A stretch of DNA of 64,000 nt from Chiridota heheva (taxonomy: Eukaryota; Echinodermata; Holothuroidea; Apodida; Chiridotidae). Shown here in pieces: positions 1-12,300 of this stretch. Made by a program: the position numbers and the translations under genes. The stretch lies in NCBI GenBank assembly GCA_020152595.1, contig JAIGNY010002230.1, positions 1,354,217-1,418,216 on the forward strand. The letters are read 5' to 3'. Each line of letters begins with the position of its first letter. The first letter of the stretch is position 1. The notes under the pieces were generated by a model, which worked only from the letters and a program-made list of their open reading frames with translations, did not search any database and had not been told where the DNA came from.

Positions 1-253
1 AAGAATACATCCTATTTTGATTTTTTCCTCCTTTTATTTCAAATATTGAACATGTTTATTAGCAGTGTTCATGGACTTACAGCTTTGCGTACCTTTGTCA
101 GGGAATGAATGGACAATTGCACTCCCCACAGACTCTGCTGTCACCTTGTCCACTAAAGGAGCCACTGTGCATTTACCCGTAGCAATAGAATGGTAGGGAA
201 AGCTGCACTTTTAATTCAGAATACAGCTGTAAGTGTCACTTTTTTCTTTTCAG

Positions 254-334
254 CAAAACTCTTTCTTGCTGTTGTGGGATGACTACAAGCAGAGGACGAG
301 CATCGAAAGAACGATTCCTAGACCGCTAGACCTG
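254..334 (+). CDS. Gene 1, exon 1 in window
   Basis: A polypyrimidine tract ending in CAG at 251-253 precedes 27 open codons, and GTAGGT follows at 335. The peptide begins QNSFLLLWDDYKQRTS and ends RPLDL. Phase is 0 at both ends. Confidence 0.7.
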
Positions 335-3300
335 GTAGGTATTTTGACATAACCTAAATCTGTGTTGATGAAGTTTTCAAAGATGTCTTAACTTTACCTG
401 AATAGAACTGCTAAAGGTCTAATTTGTGATATCATATCCTCACTTCCTTTAATTGTATTATATTGAAAAATTAATTCCTTCAAACTTTTTAGCATGGCTA
501 ATCATAGTTACGTTATGGCTCTTTATAATATCAGAAAATGTATCATTAAGACACACAAACTCATGTGGAAGATTGTAAGAATGTAAATTTGATTTCAATC
601 ATTTGTGCAATAATTGGATTAAACTTAAATTTACGGGAATATTCCTGTGAATTTTCATTTCCATATATATGATAGAGGACTAACAAACAAAGTCTATCTC
701 TTATGAAAAAGGACTTCAAAAGAAACAAAATTGTGAAGAAAGCATTCAAAATCTAACTCCGTTAAGGAGATATCTAAGTTTAAAGTTTGGTATCATTTGT
801 GTAGAAACGACTGAAATCAGACTAGTTGTGATGTCATAGTCTCAGATTCCTCAAAGTCTTTATGTATTCTATCATAATTTGTCCTGCGATTTTGTGGCTT
901 GAAATCATGGGATATGTCAAACAAGTAGTAAAATTGAATCTAGAAAGGGTATTTATAATATACCAACTGAAGAAAGTTTGAGGAAAAACTATTTAAATAG
1001 TGAAAAAATTCAATAAACTTTCTTTAAAATGCATTAAAAATTGTGAAGAATGTGAGGATGAATGCACAACTTTCCATAGTAAACTTACTACACCAGTCAT
1101 TCTACACAAATACTACAGAGCTTTCAAACTTGAATATCTCTTTAACGGAATAAGATTTTTGAATGCTTTCTATACCATTTTGTTTCTTTTGATGTCTTCT
1201 TTTATATAAGACAAACTTGCTTGACCACTGAAGTAATCCTATAATGTATTTCTTCATATTTCTTTCCCAAATTTAAAATATCAAAGGTTGTCAAATTGCA
1301 CACTATAACAAAATCTTTGTCAAGGTTAAAATAATATCCAATATCCTATTCACTATAACTAACTTATTCCATTCAAAAAATTTAGGGGATAAGACCGAAA
1401 AACAATAAATAAGTTAACACATTTTTTATTCTATGGTCACAAAATGTTGCACAATTTTAATACAATATTAATCAGGTATCATAGCTTTAAAATGTTGTAA
1501 AAAGGTCAATTTCTAACCAATTTTGATTCTCTCAGTGGGAATCAACTTAATCGTGTACTAGCTCAGTAGGGTTTTGCTAAGTTGAGGGAAACTTTATCAT
1601 TACAGTCAATGGGATGTTTTTTTATAAATACATGTGTCACCTTAGCCAGTCAGTGAAAATTAGTGGTATATACGTTGGAAACTTATCTAATACACAACAT
1701 ATCTGAAGAAAAATAAATTTTGTCCAGTATTTGTTTAAAAATGACAAAAAATATGTTTTTCTCCCATTGACTGCAATGATAAGTGACTGTTTGTTTTCCC
1801 CTTTGACTAAAGTTTGAGATCATCATAAAAGCATTGTTACGTCGCCGTGCACCACAACATTACGGATGTCCAACCTCGAGAATGGGACTTTTTGTTATAT
1901 TCATGGTTTTTAGTACATTTTAAGCTCCTGTCATTGCTACTTGTCCATGCATTACGCCCAATCCTCGCTACAAATTTGGGGGCTAGCATCAAAAACGTTA
2001 ACTTTGAAAATACAAAAACGTTTTAATGCATACCAACAGTTTTTCCAAGACTTTGCTTGCTTGCTTATAGTGACTGTGGAGGTAAGACCTTTGTGATGGC
2101 TTTCATACCCCTCTGTCCAGCATGTAGTTCTTGATTTCTTGCCCAAGGTGTTTGATATAGTCTTTTCTAGGCTGATCTCTTTTGATGCTTAGGCTGCCAC
2201 ATAAAAACTGAGGCAATTTCAAGACTGTAGTATTTGAGTTGACAAGGTTTTGTTGTTTCATAAAAAACATTAATAATTTTTGTCCCTTGGACCCCTCCAA
2301 CCTGACACCCTGATTTCCTAAAAATCAGGGTAATCGACACCTAACAACCCAAGAGTATCTTCACACTTCACTAGCTAGCAATCACCTATTGTTACACACT
2401 CTACACAATACAGGTGTAATCCACACTTTCTAGCCTGAGAGCTTCTCCACAGTTCACTTGCCAGCAACAAACTACTGTTACACCAAACACAATAGGTCAT
2501 TCATCTGAAGCTGAAGCCACATGCCTGCTTTGCAGTGAAGTGGAATAAGATTAGTCCTTGGCTGACTCTAAAAATAAATATGCGTTTATGCCTGGAGGAA
2601 TTTGTGCAATGCCCATGAATGATTGATGGACCATTCCTTCAAAAGATGGTATTTCATCATTAAAGTAGATTTTAATGCTGTTTCTGTTTTTTGTTTTGTT
2701 TAATTCTCAGAAAAGAGCAGAGTCGTTGATGGCTCAATACTATTCATATGTGATGTGGAAAGACGAACATTACTCCGAGACTGACTCAGTTTATTCCATT
2801 CTGGTGAGTGAAATTGTATTTATGATATTAAACAGTTTAACAGTTTAAAATTTTATTTACTTCTTTGATTATGACTCTGGCCTTTGTCAAAATAATACAT
2901 GCACAGTGTACAGAAAAACAAAGGTACAAATAAAAATATGAACAGAAATAATAACATTCTTCAACATATTAGTCTTCAACATTAACAATTTCTGCACGAT
3001 ATTTCAAATCATAAATTTAAAATAAAAACTTACTTAATTTATACAATAAAGACTTGTTTGTAGTATTAAACAAACTATTAGATTCATGGTGTGTTGGTGA
3101 ACAAAAGAAATACTGAGGTGAATAAAGTAGTACGTTGGTGAACAAAAGAAATACTGAGGTGAATGAAGCAGTACGTTGGTGAACAAAAGAAATACCGAGG
3201 TAAGTAAAGTAGTACGTTGGTGAACAAAAGAAATACCAAGGTGAATAAAGTAGCACATTGGTGAAGAAAAGAAATACCAAGGTAAATAAAGTAGTACGTT

Positions 3301-6300
3301 GGTGAACAAAAGAAATACCGAGGTGAATAAAGTAGTACGTTGGTGAACAAAAGAAATACCGAGGTAAATAAAGTAGTACGTTGGTGAACAAAAGAAATAC
3401 TGAGGTGAATAAAGTAGTACGTTGGTGAACAAAAGAAATACCGAGGTGAATAAAGTAGTGCGTTGATGAACAAAAGAAATACCGAGGTGAATAAAGTAGT
3501 ATGTTGGTGAACAAAAGAAATACTGAGGTAAATAAAGTAGTACATTGGTGAACAAAAGAAATACCGAGGTAAATAAAGTAGTATGTTGGTGAACAAAAGA
3601 AATACCGAGGTAAATAAAGTAGTATGTTGGTGAACAAAAGAAATACCGAGGTGGTGATTAAAGTAGTACGTTGGTGAACAAAAGGAATACCGAGGTGAAA
3701 AAAGTAGTACGTTGGTGAACAAAAGAAATACCGAGGTGAATAAAGTAGTACGTTGGTGAACAAAAGAAATACCGAGGTGAATAAAGTAGTACGTTGATGA
3801 ACAAAAGAAATACCGAGGTGAATAAAGTAGTACGTTGGTAAACAAAAGAATTACCGAGGTAAATAAAGTAGTACGTTGATGAACAAAAGAAATACAGAGG
3901 TAAATAAAGTAGTACGTTGATGAACGAAAGAAATACCGAGGTAAATAAAGTAGTACGTTGATGAACAAAAGAAATACTGAGGTGAATAAAGTAGTACGTT
4001 GGTGAACAAAAGAAATACAGAGGTGAATAAAGTAGTACGTTGGTGAACAAAAGAAATACCGAGGTAAATAAAGTAGTACGTTGGTGAACAAAAGAATACC
4101 GAGGTGAATGAAGTAGCACGTTGGTGAAGAAAAGAAATACTGAGGTAAATAAAGTAGTACGTTGGTGAACAAAAGAAATACGGAGGTGAATGAAGTAGTA
4201 CGTTGGTGAACAAAAGAAATACCGAGGTGAATAAAGTAGTTTGTTGGTGAACAAAAGAAATACCGAGGTAAATAAAGTAGTACGTTGGTGAACAAAAGAA
4301 ATACCAAGGTAAATAAAGTAGTACGTTGGTGAACAAAAGAAATACCGAGGTAAATAAAGTAGTACGTTGGTGAACAAAAGAAATACCAAGGTAAATAAAG
4401 TAGTACGCTGGTAAACAAAAGAAATACCGAGGTAAGTAAAGTAGTACGTTGGTGAACAAAAGAAATACCGAGGTAAATAAAGTAGTACGTTGGCGAACAA
4501 AAGAAATACCGAGGTAAATAAAGTAGTATGTTGGTGAAGAAAAGAAATACCGAGGTAAATAAAGTAGTACGTTGGTGAACAAAAGAAATACTGAGGTGAA
4601 TAAAGTAGTACGTTGGTGAACAAAAGAAATACCGAGGTGAATAAAGTAGTACGTTGGTGAACAAAAGATAAAGGTGAAAAAGAAATGAACAAAAGAAATA
4701 CTGAGGTGAATAAAGTAGTGAACAAAAGAAATACCAAGGTTGGTAAACAAAAGAAATACTGAGGTGAATAAAGTAGACGGAACTTCGTAATAAAAAGGAC
4801 ACTCTAACAAAAAGTGGAAATCATCCTCAATCATATGTAAATTACAAAGAGAGCACAATCGTTGGTCACGTGGTATATTAAATCTACGCTCTTTGTGAAT
4901 CTTCAGATTAAGACCACAACATTTAATTTTACTTAAGATCATACGGTGATACTAAGAATCAATGTGCGCTAAATAGAATTAATAATTGTTACTGGTTTTG
5001 TAGTTTCCATAAATATACAACTTTTCCATTGAATTTATATTAGTGGTCCACATTTGTTTATCAATATCATTTAATTTTGTAAAAATTACATAAAAACAGT
5101 TCATCATTGCTTGTATCCTTTTGCCGCCATATATCCTCGTAGCCTGAGCTATCTAAAATTGATTTAACATCCATTGAACAACAAACTTTATTGTTCTCAG
5201 CCATTTTTCTGATGGCCTCATAAAGATCATATCGTGTACATCTCCTTAAACATCATGCAGATATGCCCACTTTCCTCCTTGCTATGAAAACACATTTTAA
5301 ATACCAGCTGCACTTATGGTTCAGAGATTAATTGGTTCTGTAAACAATTTATCCACGCAATATTTGTATTTACTGTGCATAAGTGACATCAAAGGTCAAT
5401 GGTGGTCAATTGTTTTTTTACTGAACCGCCGAAAATGGCCAAAAACGGCGGTTGGGAAATAAAGGAGATGTACACAACATGATAGCTGTATACCGGTCGT
5501 TATTATGTTTTATGATACGCAACCAATATTTCACCTTTTTTGATGCATAGATAGAAATACGAGACCTATCCAACTCTCCCAAAGCAGTGGTACCATTAAG
5601 ACAGTGACATGGAAGGCTGAGCACATATTTACAAAATTTGTAGATAACTTGATCTATTTCATTATCAATACAATCACTACTTCCCCAAATATCAGAAGCA
5701 TAATGTAGGATCGGTTCAATTTTGACATCAAAAACATACATTTTAAGGTGCGGAGGAAGTCCTTTATAGATCAAGAAGCGCGTCAAACTAAAAATAGCTT
5801 TATTAGCTTCAAGTTGTTCTACTAAAGAGCACCTGGCATTGTACCATCATCCTTTTGTTTAAAGGAAACTTCCTGTGAATTTTCACTTTCATTTATATGA
5901 CAGAGGACAATTAAAGAAACAAATTAGTGGAAAAACCATGGTGATATCTTATTACATTTTAGGTTATTGATTGTTACGATGGAGTTTTAACCCCCAGTCC
6001 ACCCTAGCCCTCACCCCTCAAAGCTTTCCTCTGTTAGTCATTTTGAAGAAATGTTTGTTTGTAAGAAAAACTGGTGAGACATATGGATTGGTTGTAGCAG
6101 ACATGTAGACTTATTGTTTCGTTTAATTTTGTTTGCATAATTATTTACTGCAGACCATATAATTAGCACTAATAAGGGTGTTTCAGCTGACATCATGAGG
6201 TCACATGACTTTGTTTACATCGCCATATTGTCGGTCAAAAACACTGTCATCTGCTGTACACTTAATTAGACTTACATACGTTTGCATGTTGTTGAATAAG

Positions 6301-9300
6301 ATTATTTTTGTAAGATAATTATGCCGGAACCTTGCTGTGCTATTGGTTGCACTAATAAATGTGTGCGGGGGAATAAAAAGACATTTTCTCGGTTTTCAAC
6401 TGATCCTGATTGACGTTTGAAATGGGTTTCTGCTCTACGACGCGACGGCTTTCAACCTACAGCTCATATGATTTGCAGCAAGCACTTGTGGGCTTTGTCT
6501 GAGTATAACGAACAATTAGATGGTGTTAACGTTAAAGTTACTCTTCGTATACCCGGTGAGTATATAAAACTGAAGAAAAATATGAAGTAAAACTGAAAAC
6601 GAACAAAAAATTAGTAAGTAGTAAAAATTGCTGAACTGGTACTGGTATGTTAGCATGTAGTATGTTTGTTGTAGTGTGATGTGACTGGGCCGTGTGAAAA
6701 AACGCACCGCTGCTGCCCTGCAAAATGGAATCCAGTTGAGTTAGAACTCCTGATGAAATCCCTCTATACTGTATGTCAATGAAACAGATACCAAAGTCAT
6801 TTTAAGTTAAAATTTCAGCAACTTTAAAAACAACTTTTGCGAAGTCTTAGAAATAACTTGGAAGATTGTCTTAATTATATTTTGAAGTTTATATTGTTAC
6901 TTATTATTTGAATATTTCATTGAGTTTGTTTTGCATATTTGTTTTTCGTATCACTAGGATGGCTTGTACCGTTTTCTGGAGGAGCGTTTCATTTTGAAAG
7001 ATGTCACATTCCTGTGCATTCATGACTTTTTCTCTGCAATTATTGAATATTCAGTAGTGAATAAGGTATGTAAATTGATTCATTTCATTAACTTATGATT
7101 GCGACGACGACGACGAGTGAAAACACAATTACAATGACAGGGCCGTCACCTGCGTAATCGGTTATGATAGTAACAATGCTATCACGAAACGATTATTGAA
7201 TAATTCAGTCAAGTACAATACCCAACCCAGGTACCTCGTGGTCTGTAACATTGATTCACCACAGTAGGTAGATTATGAATGGTCACATATACCTAATAAA
7301 TACTAGCGGGAAATTTGGACCTTTCACTACTATATTTGCTTATATTTTACCATTTTTTTTTCTCCAGCATATTCAAATTTTCAGCCATATTTTGGTGGGA
7401 AATCTTGACGCGGTGACCTTTCGTTATCTGCTGCTCATCTGTGATTTGATTGACAGAGTAGATTGGAAGTTTGTGGAAGATTTCAAAGCGTTCATAACCA
7501 CAGTCTATTCATTTTTGAATGTAAGTAGTTTTGAAAAGTTTAAAATATTCTTGTACAATTTAACCAATGCTGCATTGATTTATTCTTCCCATTTTACATA
7601 TAGAACCTATAAGATTCCAACCTAACACTGTCCCCCTCGGAGATGAACTGCTTAGCCAAACCCATACCACAACACATGGAACAGTTCTAGATTTATCCTT
7701 TATTCATACTCCCCAGATCTTTCCTCACTCCTTGTAAATTAATTAAAACTCTTTATAATAACTCTCTCCCAAAGCTTTATATGTCATATCAACTACAACA
7801 ATATTAGTCTGAACCCCACCTCCCTCAACAACAGACTTCTCGATGTTCCTTTCATACAAATTCACCCTTAGTTTATTTAGTCCGTCATTAAATGCATTTG
7901 GTTTGCAAATGATGATCTTAAGCATCATCAATCATCTATGAATGAGAGTTGTGCATGATGGACAATGTGATCTTGACAAGCATCATCAATGATATTGCAC
8001 AGGGATATGAATGAGAGTTGTGGGGTGGTAGACTGATGGATGAGTTAGGGTGACAAGGAAGGTGTAGGTCAATGGAGAGGATGGGTGAAGGCTAGAAGTA
8101 GTGAGGTACACTCGGTCCGGAAGATGATATGTGCACAGGGATAGTGAATGTATTTGGGTTGGTATATTGGGGAGAGTATGTGTATTGGGGTGGAAGACTG
8201 AGTGTCATGACTGAGTTAGATGGATAGGTGACAAGGAAGGTGTAGGTGGATGGAGAGGATGCGTGAAGGCTAGGAGTAGTGGGGTACACTAGTTACGGAG
8301 GGTGATATGTGTACAGGGATAGTGAGTGTATTTGGGTTGGTATAATGGGGATAATGTGTATTGGGGTGGTAGACTGAGTGTCATGACTGACTTAGATGGA
8401 TAGGTGACAAGGAAAGTGTAGGTGGATGGAGAGGATAGGTTAAGGCTAGGAGTAGTGGGGTACACTAGGTCTGGAGGATGATATGTGCACAGGGATAGTG
8501 AATGTATTTGGGTTGGTATAGGAATAGTATGTGTATTGGGGTGGTAGACTGAGGTGGATGGATAGGTGACAAGGGGATGGGATGGAGAGGGTGAAGGGAG
8601 TAGTGGGGTACACTAGGTCCAGAGGATGATATGTGCACAGGGATAGTGAATGTATTTGGGTTGGTATAATGGGGAGAGTATGTGTATTGGGGTGGTAGAC
8701 TGAGTGTCATGACTGAGTTAGATGGATAGGTGACAAGGATAGTGTAGGTGGATGGAGAAGATGGGTTAAGGCTAGGAGTAGTGGAGTACACTGGGTCTGG
8801 AGGATGATATGTGCACAGGGATAGTGAATGTATTTGGGTTGGTATGATGGGGAGAGTATGTGTATTGGGGTGGTAGACTGAGTGTCATGACTGAGTTAGA
8901 TGGATAGGTGACAAGGATAGTGTAGGTGGATGGAGAAGATGGGTTAAGGCTAGGAGTAGTGGAGTACACTGGGTCTGGAGGATGATATGTGTACAGGGAT
9001 AGTGAATGTATTTGGGTTGGTATAATGGGGAGAGTATGTGTATTGGGGTGGTAGACTGAGTGTCATGACTGAGTTAGATGGATAGGTGACAAGGAAAGTG
9101 TAGGTGGGTGGAGAGGATAGGTGAAGGCTAGGAGTAGTGGGTAGTCCGGAGGATGATATGTGCACAGGTATAGTGAGTGTATGTTGGTATAATGGGCATA
9201 GTATGTGTATTGGGGTGGTAGGTAGATTGGAGTGGTAGGTAGATTGGAGTGGTAGGTAGATTGGAGTGGTAGGTGGATTGGAGTGGTTGGTGGATTGGAG

Positions 9301-12300
9301 TGGTAGGTGGATTGGAGTGGTAGATGGATTGGAGTGGTAGATGGATTGGAGTTGTAGATGGATTGGGGTGGTAGGTGGATTGGAGTGGTAGGTGGATTGG
9401 GGTGGTAGGTGGATTGGGGTGGTACTTGAATAAAGGATAGTAGATTAAAGGGGTATGCTAGGTTGATAGAGGTGAGTGGGTTGGACATGGTATTTGTTTT
9501 GGGAGAAAACATGGATGATGGTGGGCCGGTGGATGGATAAGGAGTAGGAAGATTGGGATAGGATTGACAGAGTATTTTGTTGGCATAAGATGAGGGGATG
9601 GGTGTTGAAGGAAGAATCTTGGGTAGAAGATAACATGATGATTGTTAGATGGAATTGAGATTAGGGTATGATGGCATGTGGGACAGAGGGTGGGGTGATA
9701 TGTGGGACAGGGTGGTATGGCATGTGAGAGAGGGTGGTATGGCATCTGGATTTCAGTTGTTATTTATTGTAGTATATAGAGTGGGAGGGCATGTGGGAGA
9801 GAGGGCGGAAGGTGGTTTATCGGCAGCGAACAGATTTGTATCGTTGGTGATGTCTATTTTGTTTCTGGGAAGTATTCACATGTGATTACAAAAACAACTT
9901 TTCACACTTTTATTATAAGAGTTGTCCATAGAGATTTGAGTTAATTTCAGAGCTCTTAAACTGAACAAGTAAGAGGGGGGTTAAAAAAATGGGTGTTCTC
10001 AACAACCACCTACTTTATAAAATGTTCTTCCCACTCATCTTTACTCTTTTATTTGCACCAACCATTTTGTATTTTCTTTTGCATTATGTTACTCTTTAAT
10101 TAAGATAACTTCTTTTGCACAATTGACCTCTCTGCTGTTAATCACCACCAATCCAGTGGTGTGTCTAAGAGCTTAGCCCCCTTAATAAAAGCCATCAATA
10201 TGATTAAGTGAAATGCAAATGAATAGTAGAAAACAGAGATGTTGGCCTTTTTTGTATGGACTGAATTATTGGCACATTTGACTCTTGACTGTCACGGTGC
10301 AGTTACACCATCATCAAACCTGAATTATCATTAATTCTAAACCAAAACTCTCCCAGTTTGCACCCAAATCCTCAATATTGAAGCACATTAAGTCTAAACT
10401 TCGCAATACATTTTGTGTCTTAAGCCCTGACAAAATCTAAAATCTGTTGGGGTCTATATTGCTCACAACAGAAACCACAATCCAGCACAAGCAATCAGCA
10501 ATTACACCAGGAATTTCCACATACTTCACCTCACTTTCCATGGTCATAATCTGACATTGACAAATTTCACTGCAGCTGCACTGACTTTAACACCCACACA
10601 AGGACAAAAGTATTCCCCTGTAGTCAAAGTGTCTGGCTTGAAGTAATAATTCACAAATAGGGTGGTATTTAACAGTGAAGGTATTATTTGTTTATTGATG
10701 AGTGATTTCAAGTGATGCTTTTGTTCAGTCTTGTAGGCTTTCAGGATTTTGGACTCAAAATCCATTGCGACAGATTTTCATCATGCAAAATCTTCAATAT
10801 TGGACCAAAAATTATGAACCAAAGTTCTTAATATGTACAATTTGGGGCCAAAAATCTTTAAGTTTTGGACCAAAATCTAGAACTTAGAACCAAATATGGA
10901 CCACAATCTGAAGGTGAACATTTTAATCCCCCAAAAAAGCGAAAAGCTAGACTTGCCACTGAACCAAACCCAGCTCATATTCTACTTATGAAATGTTATA
11001 AAATGTAATTGATATAGGCCACCCGTGACATTCCATTATTTTTTGGTACCAAAATCAAGCAAATTCCAACTATTTACATTTGATCATGAACAAATCTGAA
11101 ATTTGGGATGAAAATACCGGTCCAAAATTATATTGACTCTTATTTAGTCATTTATTAATTAATTATGTCAATGAATTTGATAGAGGCTTCAAACAAATGG
11201 CTGTTTGAAGTCTAACATGGCTTTCAGAAAAGCTTCAGATTTCCCCCAATTTTGCACTCAAGGAAGAAAGTTTCTGATTTTTGTTGTTGTTGCATGGAAT
11301 GGATTGCTAACGAAAAAATTTTTATCTTGTGTATTTTTAGGGGATTTTTTTAAAAGAGGGGATTTTGAAAAAGGTGACAAAAAGATGAATATGTATGTTT
11401 CATGAAAAATGGAATCCACCCATTTATCCTGCCATTTTTAAGTGTTTCATAACTTGAGAGTTTTGAATAAGAGACAAAATTTGAGGTTTTCCTATGCAGC
11501 TTAACACTAATGACCCCCATATGGTTGCCATTTCAAGTGTAACCTATCAAACTCACCTTCTTCTTCTTCATCTTCTTCTTCTTCTTCTGTTAGAGTACAG
11601 TCCTCCAATTGGATTATGAACAACGCACTGTGAACTAAATGCGTTCTCAGTGCGAGTTAAAATTGTGTAGTCTATGTACATGGTGCAAGTAAAAGAGAAA
11701 GGCCACCTAAGGCCGAAAGTGGATGTCTGGTACAACCTTTTTGAAACATTCAAATGATGAGCTTTGTACCAGATAAAGAGGTAAGCCATTCCATAGCCTG
11801 ATGGTGTCTGGGAAAAAAGAGTGCTTGTAAGTCTGGGTCCTGGAGAAGATGAGTGCGACCCCTTGCGGTTGATGTTATTGGTTGGAGATAGGTGGTACAG
11901 TAGGTATGGCAACAATGTCATGGACTATCCTGTACATCAGTATTGCTTTACAGCGGGCTCTTCTTTCTGCTAGAGATTGAAGCATTGGTGTGACACTGCT
12001 GTATTATTTTCTTTGATTTTTTTTTCTCAGGAGGATGATATTGATCAGATCCACCTGGCGTACACCTCGTTCAGCGAGAACAAGATCTCCAAGGCCCTCG
12101 TCAATGAATACTTCATGTACATCATACTCAAATCCAGGGAACCAAGATTCCAAGACGTAAGTATAAATGCACTGGGCCAAAATAGTTTCCGATTTTCTTT
12201 CACCAAAATCTTGGCTCTGTATGTAGGAACTAATTCTTATAAATATTATAGAGCAAGTTGTCTCTCATAAAAAGTCACATTTTTGGTATTTTTTTGTGAA

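Larger units (their letters stand above)
3017..5840 (-). pseudogene. 5'-truncated, decayed LINE (non-LTR retrotransposon) ORF2 C-terminus
   Basis: On the minus strand, 5840-5473 encodes a reverse-transcriptase C-terminal segment (EQLEANKAIFSLTRFLIYKG, KIEPILHYASDIWGSSD, ALGELDRSRISIYASKKVKY). This typically follows the RT domain of LINEs. The frame continues at 5236-5050 (RYDLYEAIRKMAENNK, SGYEDIWRQKD), shifts, then gives the C-terminal zinc-knuckle region at 4942-4790 (RLCSLCNLHMIEDDFHFLLE, then CPFYYEV). The ORF end is at 3085-3017 (ESNSLFNTTNKSLLYKLSKF). Stops, frameshifts, a MITE insertion (5239-5470) and a 41-bp minisatellite (3086-4777) interrupt it. The RT catalytic part is absent. It lies antisense in an intron of gene 1. 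The clade was not determined. Confidence 0.85.

Noticed and set aside
3017-4942. Minus-strand ORFs of 173-572 codons rich in Phe/Tyr/Ser
   Set aside because: They are translations of the 41-bp array in three frames; the unit simply lacks stops. Only the flanking LINE peptides are meaningful.
8092-9745. Ser/Thr/Pro-rich minus-strand ORFs resembling mucin-like tails
   Set aside because: They repeat with the 178-bp and 17-bp arrays and have no start or signal context.
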